DNA of 64,000 bases from Alteromonas lipotrueae (GCF_019249215.1 NZ_JAESDI010000015.1:1-64000); one strand, 5' to 3'; positions 38,053 to 47,723 are shown, counted from the first letter of the stretch. Notes: a model not told the origin generated them from the letters alone. Program-made: numbers and translations.

Positions 38053-38433
38053 ATGAAACTTAATCAGGTTACTTTGCCCGTAAAAAATATGAACGATGCG
38101 GTTAGTTTTTACTTAAAGCTCGGCTTCACTCAAATTGTCGAAACACCTCACTACGCTAGGTTTTCATGCCCAGACGGCGACTCTACATTTTCTTTATCGC
38201 TTGAAAATGAAGAGCTTCAGAATAACTCGGTAATCTATTTTGAACACAAAGACCTAGATGAGCTTTGTAAAAACTTATCACAAAAAGGTATTCAGATTGT
38301 GCAACCCCCTACGGAACAAAGTTACCTTTGGAAAGAGGCTATTCTGAAAGACCCTTCAGGTAACAAAATCAAACTCTATTGGGCTGGCGAAAACCGCTTG
38401 AACCCACCGTGGAAAGTGGAAATACGCGTATAA
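38053..38433 (+). CDS. VOC-superfamily protein (glyoxalase-like)
   Basis: A 126-residue protein of two beta-alpha-beta-beta-beta units: KLNQVTLPVKNMNDAVSFY at the start, then ILKDPSGNKIKLYWAGEN. Possible metal ligands are a Glu near 73 (YFEH) and a Glu or Tyr in the last strand. Members include glyoxalase I, resistance proteins and dioxygenases. The function here cannot be narrowed. The stop lies in GTATAACAAGCCC, noted under findings. Confidence 0.8.
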   Translation: MKLNQVTLPVKNMNDAVSFYLKLGFTQIVETPHYARFSCPDGDSTFSLSLENEELQNNSVIYFEHKDLDELCKNLSQKGIQIVQPPTEQSYLWKEAILKDPSGNKIKLYWAGENRLNPPWKVEIRV

Positions 38434-38502
38434 CAAGCCCATTAAATATCTCGCAGGCTCATTGGGACAAAAACACATAGCTTAGTGACCAAGGAAGAAT
38501 TT

Positions 38503-39264
38503 ATGTTCAAGAAGTACTTGTTGATCTCTCTGTTGATTTCCACGTCGACATTTGCAAAAACTTTTCAGGCTAAAGATTTTACCATCGAATATGATGAGAA
38601 TGTTTCCATTTCAATCGTTGAACAACTAGCATCAACGATCAGCGCAAATAGAAACGTTGTAAAAGCTTATCTTAACCAGTCAGTAGAATATCAAGGTACT
38701 CCTATTCAGGAAGATGTAATTGTATACATTTCGAAAAAACGCCGGACACCCTATCAGGATTGGAATACGATCCATATTCCAGAAAAAAGGGTGCTATCCG
38801 CTTTTTCTAAAGACAAATCAGAAAATAGCGGCATGGCTGTAATTCACGAACTGACACACGTCTATGCAGTCAGTTATTTTCGTAAAAAGAAGAAAAATGG
38901 ATACGAGGACCGTTTTTTCGATGATGGCTTAGCAGTATTCCTACAACATAGATTTGGTGAGACCCCCGAATACCCTAACTTTGGCCAAGATCTATATAGA
39001 GCAGTCGCCGAAACTTCAATAAGTTACGGAGGATTGATTCCTCTAAAAGAAACAGAAAATGTAAGGCATTCAGCAAAAACAGGCAAAGGCAGAAAGCTTG
39101 CTTATCTGCAAGAAGGTGCCTTTACACAGTTTTTAATTGAAAACTACGGTTTAGGTCTATACCTAAAAATTTATGCTGGAGAGGATTTGCAATCAGTTAC
39201 TGGTAAAACGTTTAGTCAACTGGAGAACGAGTGGGCCACATTGATTGGACGTTTCGCGCTCTAG
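38503..39264 (+). CDS. Secreted zinc metallopeptidase-like protein
   Basis: A 253-residue protein with a signal peptide (about 1-18, ending TSTFA). The zinc motif HELTH near residue 115 is followed by DDGLAVFLQHRFG, where related gluzincins have an EGLA motif whose Glu is the third ligand; here the position is Asp. The C-terminal SQLENEWATL resembles the end of peptidase MA-like proteins. I chose the ATG at 38503, with AAGGAAG upstream. Base composition is AT-richer than its neighbours. Substrate unknown. Confidence 0.7.
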   Translation: MFKKYLLISLLISTSTFAKTFQAKDFTIEYDENVSISIVEQLASTISANRNVVKAYLNQSVEYQGTPIQEDVIVYISKKRRTPYQDWNTIHIPEKRVLSAFSKDKSENSGMAVIHELTHVYAVSYFRKKKKNGYEDRFFDDGLAVFLQHRFGETPEYPNFGQDLYRAVAETSISYGGLIPLKETENVRHSAKTGKGRKLAYLQEGAFTQFLIENYGLGLYLKIYAGEDLQSVTGKTFSQLENEWATLIGRFAL

Positions 39265-39359
39265 CCAAACGTTGTGGCTACAACGCATATACGCAGGGCC
39301 CTAATACGCTTGATATTGAGCCCCACGCAAACGTTAGTCATACATTATACCAATAGACA

Positions 39360-41288
39360 TTATACCGATGGGCAAGCCCCCACATACCAGAGGGTATCGT
39401 TGTTAGAGTACAGTGTAACGGTCCCCCACGTAGAACCTAACATTGCGTCATCAGACCCATTTGCAAAATAGTCAGGCGCAAAGAGATTACCGGTGCTGTA
39501 AGCCCTACCCGCAACTTTATGATAGTAGTTGCTAGTTGTAAACTCGACACAGGAACTGCTACCACCGTTTCCTCCGCCATTGTTACCCCCTCCAGTACTG
39601 CAAGATTGTGCAACCCCGAAGCACGACACATCATTGTCTTGCCAAATACAATTGCCGTCGCTTTGTACTGCTTCAGTGAGTTTGAACGTGTCAGTTCCGT
39701 ACTCCAAATAGCAGGTGGCGTATTCAGTGTATCCCAAACGACCTGCAGAAATGTGCTCGGATAGTGTTGCGGTAACGCCAGCGTCAATGAAGACATTCAG
39801 CTGAGTATTGCTCGACAAGCCAGCCGCATCATTGGCCGTTATCGTGATGTTTTGCTGGCCACCAGGCAGATCACAGGCTGTGGCAGAAAAAGACAAACCT
39901 TCGATAGTGGCGCTAATATCGCCGGTTGAATAGCTTACGATGACATTAGTAAGATCTTCATTTTCATCGTAAACATCACCAGACACCGCCGCGCATTGAC
40001 CCGAAACGTTCGCAATTGCATTGGATATAACCGGAGCAATTGGCGGTGGTGGCGGGCCTACTCGCGCCGTTAGCGTTGTTTCTGCAGACACCGCCCCTTC
40101 ATTATCCACTGCTGTCACAGAAACCACATACAACGCATCTGCAAGTGCAGCACTGGTGATTAAAAAACGGTCATCAGACTGGGGAATCGCTGTATATTGA
40201 TAAGCGTTTCCTATATTGTCACTAATAAGTACATTGATTTGATCAACGCTTCCCTCTTCATCAACGGCACTACCTTGCACAATTAACTGCCCACCCGATT
40301 CCTGCGCGGTTACACCACTAAGTACGGGCGCTTGATTGCGGTCCACTCGCTTATTATTATCAATGAAGAACTGCCCCAAGTAACTAGCGTAGTTAATACC
40401 GCTCCCATTGATATAAGAGCCACTGGCACCGTCCCCACCCGACCATGCATGGTCCACTCCGTTTAGCCACAACATAGATACACGCCCTTCTTGCCAGAGA
40501 ACTTCTTCAGCAGTGCGACCTGTAGCACCAATAATAGAATTGCCCGCTAGTTCAGAAACACCGTATACATCCGCCATCCCTTCAGCATTTTGCCGGTTGT
40601 AACAAGTATCAACGGTGGTATCTGCATCACCATGAGCGATGGAGGCAATTTGATCATCGAAGGATGCGGTATAACTCCCGGCATATTGTTGGCAGCGAGT
40701 GGCAACATCAGCGTATTCACAACTACCAATAGCACCGCTTGAACTTGTACCTATACTCGGCCCGGCACTGATTCCCATGCCAGCAAACACATCTGGCGCT
40801 AAACAAGCCGTGGTATTAGCAAATGCTGCGCCGGACGACAACCCAGCAATGTACACTTGATCAGCATCGATGCCATAGCTGCTATCAGCGGTTAGTGTGT
40901 TAGCCAACGACAGTAAATTAGCGTAATCACCTGCACTACGAGATTTAGCGCCCTGCCAATAGGACCAACAGCTAAATCCAGCTTTATTCATTGCATCGGG
41001 CACAGCAATTACCATACCGTAACTTTCAGCTGCTTCCTCAAGATTGGCACTGAGGTAAGCGCTTATCGACTGTGTGCATCCGTGTAATACCACTAATAAC
41101 GCCCGTCCTTCACCAATAGGCGATTGGGTATCGGGGGTATATATGTGCACATTGTTAAATCCGCCTGCAGCAACGTTTTGTTGCCAACTACCAGCACTCA
41201 CCCCCAGTGAAGTGAATAAACACACCATACTAGCCAACAAACTATTGCCAATAATGCGTATTAACGTAAATCGTTTACCTAATATCAT
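39360..41288 (-). CDS. Secreted PHB-depolymerase-like esterase with C-terminal accessory domains
   Basis: A 642-residue exported enzyme. It has a signal peptide (about 1-32, ending GVSAG), then an esterase domain of the PHB depolymerase/LpqC family (about 35-335): oxyanion motif LHGCTQS, lipase box GLSSGAA, WSYWQGAKSRSAGD, and His in VDHAWSGGDGASG. Two Ig-like modules (about 340-540) follow, then a Cys-rich segment, a Gly/Asn linker (GGGNNGGGNGGSSS) and a terminal CVEFTTSNYYHKVAGRAY domain. That last module resembles terminal domains seen on secreted chitinases and esterases. The ATG at 41288 is preferred (AGGG seven bases upstream) over one two codons earlier. Its substrate may be a polyester or an esterified polysaccharide. 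Confidence 0.85.
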   Translation of the reverse strand: MILGKRFTLIRIIGNSLLASMVCLFTSLGVSAGSWQQNVAAGGFNNVHIYTPDTQSPIGEGRALLVVLHGCTQSISAYLSANLEEAAESYGMVIAVPDAMNKAGFSCWSYWQGAKSRSAGDYANLLSLANTLTADSSYGIDADQVYIAGLSSGAAFANTTACLAPDVFAGMGISAGPSIGTSSSGAIGSCEYADVATRCQQYAGSYTASFDDQIASIAHGDADTTVDTCYNRQNAEGMADVYGVSELAGNSIIGATGRTAEEVLWQEGRVSMLWLNGVDHAWSGGDGASGSYINGSGINYASYLGQFFIDNNKRVDRNQAPVLSGVTAQESGGQLIVQGSAVDEEGSVDQINVLISDNIGNAYQYTAIPQSDDRFLITSAALADALYVVSVTAVDNEGAVSAETTLTARVGPPPPPIAPVISNAIANVSGQCAAVSGDVYDENEDLTNVIVSYSTGDISATIEGLSFSATACDLPGGQQNITITANDAAGLSSNTQLNVFIDAGVTATLSEHISAGRLGYTEYATCYLEYGTDTFKLTEAVQSDGNCIWQDNDVSCFGVAQSCSTGGGNNGGGNGGSSSCVEFTTSNYYHKVAGRAYSTGNLFAPDYFANGSDDAMLGSTWGTVTLYSNNDTLWYVGACPSV

Positions 41289-41468
41289 AATCATGCCCTC
41301 TCATTTATTACCCACACACTTTAATTTACATATTATTAACCTTTAATTAGCAAAACAGATGTAGAACTTTCGTACTGAGGCTAGCCGTCGGTCATCGAAA
41401 AACCGTCGACCGTAGATTCGGTTTAGATAATAATCAGACGATGAAGTGGTTATTTTTGGGGAAAATTC

Positions 41469-41954
41469 ATGATTAGAGAAATCACAAAATTAGATTTTGA
41501 GTCATTTTGGCCAACGTTTTATTCGGTAATTCAAGCCCAAGAAACGTATGCGTTTGATCCCAATATGACGCTGGAAGAGGCATATTCCTTGTGGTGTGAA
41601 ATACCATTGAACGCGTACGTGTTTGTTGAAAGTAACGCTGTTCTTGGTACTTATTACATTAGGCCAAATGCCATGGGTCCGAGTAGCCATATTTGTAATT
41701 GCGGTTATATGGTATCACCTGAAGCTAGGGGTAAAGGCATTGCTCGTCTTATGTGTGAGCACTCACAAAAGAAAGCCATTGAGCTTGGCTTTGATGCTAT
41801 GCAATATAATAGTGTGGTATCGACTAATAATGTAGCTGTTAGGCTTTGGGAAAAGCTCGGTTATTCCATTATAGGTACAATACCTAAGGCATATAAACAC
41901 GGTCAATTAGGACTTGTTGATAGCTACATTATGTATAAATGGCTGCGCATATAA
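41469..41954 (+). CDS. GNAT N-acetyltransferase
   Basis: A 161-residue acetyltransferase. The acetyl-CoA site is in VSPEARGKGIARLMCEHSQ, and VVSTNNVAVRLWEKLGY follows, both typical of the GNAT fold. The target is unknown. A weak GGGGA precedes the ATG. The gene abuts a truncated SGNH hydrolase, whose reading frame overlaps its last codons; it may have been inserted there and replaced the hydrolase's 5' half. Confidence 0.85.
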   Translation: MIREITKLDFESFWPTFYSVIQAQETYAFDPNMTLEEAYSLWCEIPLNAYVFVESNAVLGTYYIRPNAMGPSSHICNCGYMVSPEARGKGIARLMCEHSQKKAIELGFDAMQYNSVVSTNNVAVRLWEKLGYSIIGTIPKAYKHGQLGLVDSYIMYKWLRI

Positions 41955-42487
41955 CAAGACCGCCTTTGATGGGCAGTAATGCGCTGAGTCGATTACAGCG
42001 CGATGCCTTGTCAAAACCCGGCATTAGCTCCTCAATCGTACTATTGGGTATAAATGACATCGCTTGGCCGGGTACGCCTTTTGCGCCTGAGACGTCATTA
42101 CCGAATATAGAGCAACTAACCGCCGGATTTACACAGCTTGTTAAGCAGGCACATATGCAAGGCGTCAGCATGATAGACGCAACAATTCCCCCTTTTCAAG
42201 GGACACTTGAGGGCACGCCAATTACCCACTATTACAGCGATGAGAAAAATCAGTTACGCCTTGCCTTAAATGAATGGATAAAAACCAGCCAGGCCTTCGA
42301 TAACGTAATCGATTTTGACAGTATTTTACGATACGCCAACGCGTTAAACCACATCGCACCTGAATATGACTCTGGTGATTATATTCATCCCGGAGAGGCA
42401 GGAAACAAAGAGATGGCTTACGGCTTTGAGCTTAACGTACTGAATAATGCACTCTCCAGAAGCAAAAATAGTCCCCAGAACTGGTGA
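41939..42487 (+). pseudogene. Truncated SGNH/GDSL hydrolase remnant
   Basis: The 182-codon frame matches only the C-terminal half of an SGNH hydrolase. Block III is present as LLGINDIAWPG and block V as the Asp-His pair in SGDYIHPGEAG. The N-terminal GDS block with the nucleophile Ser and the block II Gly are absent. Family similarity begins at about RPPLMGSNALSRLQRD, just after the stop of the GNAT gene. The first ATG lies inside the GNAT gene. The product would lack its catalytic Ser, so this is most likely a dead fragment. Confidence 0.75.
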
Positions 42488-42549
42488 CGTTGGCTCAGAA
42501 CCAATACTATCGGGCATGCTTGAAAATTCAGATAGAAAAGGGCCTGAAA

Positions 42550-44025
42550 TCAGGCCACACTTTCTAATAACACGTGCTTGAGAACTTTACCTGCGCCATT
42601 GCGTGGCAACACGTCAAGTACAACAGTAGATTTGGGTATTTTGTATTTCGCAAGGTGCGACGCTAAGTAGTGATTCAACCCTTCAAGATCAAGGCATTTC
42701 ACATCAGAATTACACACCACAAATAAACAACCAACTTCTCCCCACTTGTCGTCGGGTACGCCAATCATTGCGCATTCAAATACCTGAGGGTGTTTCAACA
42801 CCACCGCCTCTACTTCAGCGGGATACACATTTTCACCGCCAGAAATAAACATGTCTTTTTTTCTATCAACAACCCGATAGAAACCTTGCTCATTTTGTCG
42901 GGCAATGTCACCTGTTTTAAACCAACCGTCAGCAGTGAAACTATTATTAAACAAAGCCGACTTTCGCCAGTAACCTTTGAATAAGTTAGCTCCTTTTACT
43001 TGCACTTCTCCAGGTTCCCCAGCTTTCACTATATTACCTTGTTCGTCTAGCAACCGAATAGTCAATCGTGGGGGGCTCGTACCAACGCATCCTGCACTTT
43101 GGTCAATTAAGTTAAGCTGGTGCGGCATTCCCAACAAGGAACCTGTTTCACTCATTCCATAACCATCCACTATGGCAATTCCGTCATTTAACCATCGTCG
43201 AATTTGCACTTCTGGGTGAGGAGCCCCACCGGTCAGTAATGCCTTCAAATGCTTCAAGTTAACCGGGTTGAAACTCGCTTCTTGTCGAAGCGCATTGGCC
43301 ATTTGTGGAATACAAAAGTAGTGAGTAATTCCTAACTCGGAATCGGAAAGCCTTTCTAACGTTCGTTCAGGTATAAAACCGTCTGATATAACTAACCTGC
43401 CACCGTTGTAGAGTACCGGCCTGACAGATGCAACCAGTCCGATAACATGAAACATGGGGGATTCAGCCAGAAATACACTGTGTTGGTCCACTTCGTAAAG
43501 TAACGTAGAATTAAGTACGGTTTCCATCAAGGTAGCTTCAGTATGGATGGCACCTTTAGGCTGTCCTGTCGTTCCCGAGCTATACAGAATTAAACTCGCA
43601 GCATCGTCATCAAACGCGATTAAATCTTCCCCGCTAATAGCCGCAGTATCACTAATAAGGTTGTCGATGGGCTCGAATGCTAAACCAATCTCAGCGGCTT
43701 TTTCGTCGCCAAAGACTAATGAAGGTTCGCAGTCATCAAGCAAGCTTTCAATTTCGAACAAGGCAAGACGCCAGTTCAAGGGGACAAAGATAGCCTTACA
43801 CCGTGCACACGCTAAATGTAGGGCTACCACCTCGGCTCTGTTTTTACTCACACAGGCCACTCTATCCCCTTGCTTTATGCCACGTTGTAGCAAATACGCA
43901 GAAAACTTACTGACCAACAGATTATATTCGCTGAAGCTCCAACTACGATCGTAAGTAAGGTCTTGCACCGCTAAGCTGTCTGGTCGAAAATTTGCCTGAA
44001 ATGTCAGAAAGTCCATCTGTGTCAT
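42550..44025 (-). CDS. fcs: Feruloyl-CoA synthetase-like acyl-CoA ligase
   Basis: A 491-residue AMP-forming ligase (ANL superfamily). The P-loop motif is LILYSSGTTGQPKGA, the second motif is GYGMSETG, and the C-terminal hinge and catalytic Lys region are seen in GWFKTGDIAR and PRNGAGKVLK. Its place after a hydroxycinnamoyl-CoA hydratase-lyase and a vanillin dehydrogenase makes ferulate and p-coumarate the likely substrates; sequence alone would not exclude other aromatic acids. The ATG at 44025 is kept, although an ATG three codons on has better ribosome-site spacing. It is the last gene of the operon. Confidence 0.82.
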   Translation of the reverse strand: MTQMDFLTFQANFRPDSLAVQDLTYDRSWSFSEYNLLVSKFSAYLLQRGIKQGDRVACVSKNRAEVVALHLACARCKAIFVPLNWRLALFEIESLLDDCEPSLVFGDEKAAEIGLAFEPIDNLISDTAAISGEDLIAFDDDAASLILYSSGTTGQPKGAIHTEATLMETVLNSTLLYEVDQHSVFLAESPMFHVIGLVASVRPVLYNGGRLVISDGFIPERTLERLSDSELGITHYFCIPQMANALRQEASFNPVNLKHLKALLTGGAPHPEVQIRRWLNDGIAIVDGYGMSETGSLLGMPHQLNLIDQSAGCVGTSPPRLTIRLLDEQGNIVKAGEPGEVQVKGANLFKGYWRKSALFNNSFTADGWFKTGDIARQNEQGFYRVVDRKKDMFISGGENVYPAEVEAVVLKHPQVFECAMIGVPDDKWGEVGCLFVVCNSDVKCLDLEGLNHYLASHLAKYKIPKSTVVLDVLPRNGAGKVLKHVLLESVA

Positions 44026-44031
44026 TCTCCC

Positions 44032-44871
44032 TTATGCGCCTTGCTTTTCTTTGTCATAGGCACCTAAACCTGGCTTGTAAGTTTTGTCGTCGATAAACTG
44101 TTTAATTCCTTCTTTTCGCCCGTCATTATCAAAACTGTTCGCCGCTTCTTGTGCACGAATTAGGTAATCTTCAGCGTTATCATAGGTCATTTCTTTCACG
44201 CGGCGTATGGCATCTTTAGTCGCTTTTAGTGCAACAGGGTTTTTCGCGAGTAATACATTACAAACAGCTTCTACACGACTTTTAAGTTCATCAGCGGGCA
44301 ATGCTTCATTAACTAAGCCCCACTCTACCGCAGTTTTTCCGTCAATGTTTTCACCCATCATGGCGTGATACATAGCTTTACGTAAAGGCATTAAGTCTGC
44401 CGCTACTTTGCTAGCCCCGCCGCCAGGCAAAATGCCCCAGTTGATTTCACTTAAACCGAAGGTTGCATCTTCACTAGCAAATGCTAGATCGCAGCCGAAC
44501 AACGGACCATATCCACCACCAAAACACCAGCCGTTTACCATAGCAACGGTAGGTTTTTGATACCAACGCAAGCTGCGCCACCAGCCATAAGCTTCTCTTT
44601 GTGCCTGACGTGTCGCGCCTAAGCCTTTACCTTCATTTTCACGAAAGTACTCTTTAAGATCCATACCCGCAGACCACGACGTTCCTTCACCGGTTAGCAC
44701 GACTACACCAACATCATCACGAAACTCTAATTCATCCAGTACACGCTGCATCTGACGATTCAACTTTGGACTCATACAGTTTCGCTTCTCAGGACGATTA
44801 AATTTCACCCAAGCAATATTATTTTCAACTACGTATGCAACCGTTTCTTGTTCAGTTCTTTCAATGCTCAC
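44032..44871 (-). CDS. ech: Hydroxycinnamoyl-CoA hydratase-lyase (feruloyl-CoA to vanillin)
   Basis: A 279-residue crotonase-fold enzyme that hydrates feruloyl-CoA and cleaves it to vanillin and acetyl-CoA. Family hallmarks are FNRPEKRNCMSPKLNRQM, TSWSAGMDLKEYF (oxyanion hole), GWCFGGGYGPLFGCDLAFASE and SEINWGILPGGGASK with the catalytic Glu. A Tyr-containing segment, YDNAEDYLIRA, lies near 235. The close match to known HCHL/Ech enzymes makes this the most diagnostic gene of the ferulate set. It lies 6 bp upstream of fcs. Confidence 0.93.
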   Translation of the reverse strand: MSIERTEQETVAYVVENNIAWVKFNRPEKRNCMSPKLNRQMQRVLDELEFRDDVGVVVLTGEGTSWSAGMDLKEYFRENEGKGLGATRQAQREAYGWWRSLRWYQKPTVAMVNGWCFGGGYGPLFGCDLAFASEDATFGLSEINWGILPGGGASKVAADLMPLRKAMYHAMMGENIDGKTAVEWGLVNEALPADELKSRVEAVCNVLLAKNPVALKATKDAIRRVKEMTYDNAEDYLIRAQEAANSFDNDGRKEGIKQFIDDKTYKPGLGAYDKEKQGA

Positions 44872-44936
44872 AACATATTCCTCTTGTGCAAATAAACTAA
44901 TATCAAATTGCTAGCGGGCTTAATGGTCCGCTAGCA

Positions 44937-46334
44937 TTAAATTGGGTAATGGCTCGGTTGGGTTTCAACCGTGATCCAACGCAACTCGCTAAATTGATCA
45001 ATCCCAGCTTTACCACCGAATCGTCCGTACCCTGACGCCCCCACCCCGCCAAAAGGCATTTGAGCTTCATCGTGAACGGTCGCGCCATTAACATGGCAAA
45101 TTCCTGAATTAATTTGACCGGCTACCTTCAGTCCTTTTGCAGTATCCTTAGTGAATACTGCAGCGCTTAAGCCGTAAATTGAATCGTTAGATATTTCGAT
45201 GGCATCTTGCTCATCGGTTGCCCGTATAATGGCAACAACAGGACCAAAACTTTCTTCACTGTAAATCGCCATGTCTTTGGTTACGCCATCAATAACGGTG
45301 GCTTTCATCAAGACTGTGTCGCTGGTGCCACCAACGAGTATTGTTGCGCCTTTCGACACAGCATCTTGTATTAAACTATTGACCTTCAGCACAGTTGCCT
45401 TATCTACCACCGCCCCTAAAGGCGTATTACCTTCACGAGGATCGCCGGTAGGCATAGTTTCAACTTTTTGCTTGAACTGAGCTGCAAATTCATCCGCAAC
45501 GGCATCGACAACCACTAGGCGCTCTGTCGACATACAAATTTGTCCTTGATTCATAAAGGCACCAAACGCCGCGGCCTTAACCGCTTCTTCTAAATCGGCG
45601 TCCTCCAGTACAAGCATGGGCGCTTTACCACCTAGCTCAAGTAGACAGGGCTTGAGGTTTTCTGCTGCTCGCTTAGCGATAATGCGACCTACAGTGGTAG
45701 AACCGGTAAAGTTAATACGCTTTATCTCTGGGCAATCAATAAGCGTACCGACAACTTCACCTGCGTCTTGAGGTGAATTCGTCACAATATTTACCGTACC
45801 ATCTGGAAACCCAGCTTCTTCTAGCGCTTCGATAATTAACGAGTGGGTAAGTGGACAAATTTCAGATGCTTTTAAGATAACGGCGTTACCACAAGCCAGC
45901 GCGGTAGAAATAGCACGAACACCCAAAATGATTGGTGCATTCCATGGCGCAATGCCTAAAATAACGCCGACAGGCACCCGTTGTGCCAATGCTAGGCACC
46001 CAGGTTTATCTGAAGGAATAACTTCCCCACTTATTTGTGTGGTAAGTGAAGATGCTTCTCGCAACATCGACACTGCCAAATTTAAATTAAACATTGCCCA
46101 CCCTGCGGTAGAGCCGGTTTCATTCATCATGGCATTTACAAATGATTCTTGGCGCGATTCTAATGCGAGTGCCGCTTCATTCAATACCGCCCTGCGGGCA
46201 TTTGGTCCCATTACAGACCAGAGCTTGAAGCCTTGCTGTGCTTTTTGTGCAATAGCTGCCATGTCACTACTTTGCATCGCTACGGCTTCGCTTGCAGGCT
46301 CGCCAGTTAATGGGTTAATTCGCTGAAAATTCAT
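44937..46334 (-). CDS. vdh: Vanillin dehydrogenase-like aldehyde dehydrogenase
   Basis: A 465-residue NAD(P)-dependent aldehyde dehydrogenase. Catalytic landmarks are the oxidant-binding GSTTVGRIIAKRA, the general base Glu in LELGGKAPMLVL and the nucleophile Cys in NQGQICMSTERL. EESFGPVVAI and MPFGGVGASGYGRFGG follow. Its position between the aromatic carrier and ech points to oxidation of vanillin to vanillate. Related members also use salicylaldehyde or benzaldehyde. It lies 65 bp before ech. Confidence 0.87.
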   Translation of the reverse strand: MNFQRINPLTGEPASEAVAMQSSDMAAIAQKAQQGFKLWSVMGPNARRAVLNEAALALESRQESFVNAMMNETGSTAGWAMFNLNLAVSMLREASSLTTQISGEVIPSDKPGCLALAQRVPVGVILGIAPWNAPIILGVRAISTALACGNAVILKASEICPLTHSLIIEALEEAGFPDGTVNIVTNSPQDAGEVVGTLIDCPEIKRINFTGSTTVGRIIAKRAAENLKPCLLELGGKAPMLVLEDADLEEAVKAAAFGAFMNQGQICMSTERLVVVDAVADEFAAQFKQKVETMPTGDPREGNTPLGAVVDKATVLKVNSLIQDAVSKGATILVGGTSDTVLMKATVIDGVTKDMAIYSEESFGPVVAIIRATDEQDAIEISNDSIYGLSAAVFTKDTAKGLKVAGQINSGICHVNGATVHDEAQMPFGGVGASGYGRFGGKAGIDQFSELRWITVETQPSHYPI

Positions 46335-46376
46335 ATTTTCTCCGCAATTTGTTATCGTATTTGGCCTAGACTTAAG

Positions 46377-47723
46377 TCAAATCACTGATTTTTTATTAGT
46401 TGATAAGGATTTCTTGTTGCTAGTTCGATGTTGAAAAATACCAATACAAAATATGGAAAGTGCAGCGACGAGGGCTCCCGTCCCCATTGCTATAGACACC
46501 CCTTGAAGGCTTACACCTGCAGTAAATAGATAACCTGCAACGATAGGGCTTATTGCTGCTCCGCCTCGCCCAAAACCAATCACGACGCCCGTGCCACTGG
46601 CACGCACATCAGAAGGGAAGGATTGAGCCATAAGTGCATATAACCCCACTACACCTGCATTGGTGAAAAAACCCGTTGCTGCTGACACCATCGCTAAGCT
46701 ACTTAATGACTCATAACCGCGACCAAACACTGACACCATCACGAACGCGATAAGCAGCACGCCAATTAACAATTTATGTAACTTAATTTTGTGGGTTAGT
46801 AACCCGAGTAATATGGCACCTATCGCACCACCAACGTTGGCCCAAACTAACACCTGTCCAGCTTGCGCGGGTGCAAAGCCCATATCGACTACAAATTTAG
46901 GGATCCACTTTAAAATGAAGTAAAAGGTCATGATTTGGGCGAAATAGGCCAGCATCAATAATAATGTCAGCACCCTTAAATCTTTTGAGAGGAGTATCTT
47001 GAAGCTTGATTTTTTAACCGTGAGCACCTTTTCAGGCAGTTGCACAATCCCTTGATGCCCCATTCTGGTCAGCGTGGCGTTAATACGCTGCAGCGCATTA
47101 GCTGGCTGTTTATTCGATAAATATTCAACTGACTCAGGTAGAAGCCAAGCGACTATCACTAAAAACATCGCCGTAACACTGCCACCAAAAACAAAGATAG
47201 AACGCCAAGTATGGGTCTCTAGTAACACTGACACCACTGACCCGCCAGCAATGGCACCGAGGGGATAACCCGTAGCCATAATAATGACGCACAAATGTCT
47301 GAATTTTTGATTAGCAAACTCAGCGACCATAGCGTTGGTGGATGCTAGCATTCCCCCAATACCTAAACCGGTAAGAAAACGGACCATTAAAAGGTGATTA
47401 ACCGTATCTACCATTGCGGCCAAGAACATACCCGACGTCATCAGTATTAAACAAAACTGGATGGTAGGCTTGCGGCCGAATCTGTCCGCCGCATTACCTA
47501 GAATAACTGAACCTAATGCCATACCAAACATTTCCATGGCGAGGACAACACCTAGTTCTGCCCGGTTAATACCCCACTCTGCTGCGATGCCTGGAGATGC
47601 AAAACTTATTGCTAACACGTCAAAACCGTCTAAAGCATTGAGCGCGATACAAATTATCACGGCGACTATTTGCAGTTGGCTCATAGGAGAATGATTAAGC
47701 ATGTTCGCTGGACTTTGACCCAT
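46377..47723 (-). CDS. MFS aromatic acid:proton symporter (AAHS type)
   Basis: A 448-residue inner-membrane carrier with about twelve helices. The first helix carries LDGFDVLAISFASPGIAAEWG with the DGFD motif typical of the PcaK/VanK/BenK aromatic-acid importers, and GNAADRFGRKP is MFS motif A. Import of ferulate, vanillate or protocatechuate is likely from context. The start was set at the ATG (47723), directly after an in-frame TTG. It heads the set carrier-vdh-ech-fcs. Confidence 0.87.
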   Translation of the reverse strand: MGQSPANMLNHSPMSQLQIVAVIICIALNALDGFDVLAISFASPGIAAEWGINRAELGVVLAMEMFGMALGSVILGNAADRFGRKPTIQFCLILMTSGMFLAAMVDTVNHLLMVRFLTGLGIGGMLASTNAMVAEFANQKFRHLCVIIMATGYPLGAIAGGSVVSVLLETHTWRSIFVFGGSVTAMFLVIVAWLLPESVEYLSNKQPANALQRINATLTRMGHQGIVQLPEKVLTVKKSSFKILLSKDLRVLTLLLMLAYFAQIMTFYFILKWIPKFVVDMGFAPAQAGQVLVWANVGGAIGAILLGLLTHKIKLHKLLIGVLLIAFVMVSVFGRGYESLSSLAMVSAATGFFTNAGVVGLYALMAQSFPSDVRASGTGVVIGFGRGGAAISPIVAGYLFTAGVSLQGVSIAMGTGALVAALSIFCIGIFQHRTSNKKSLSTNKKSVI

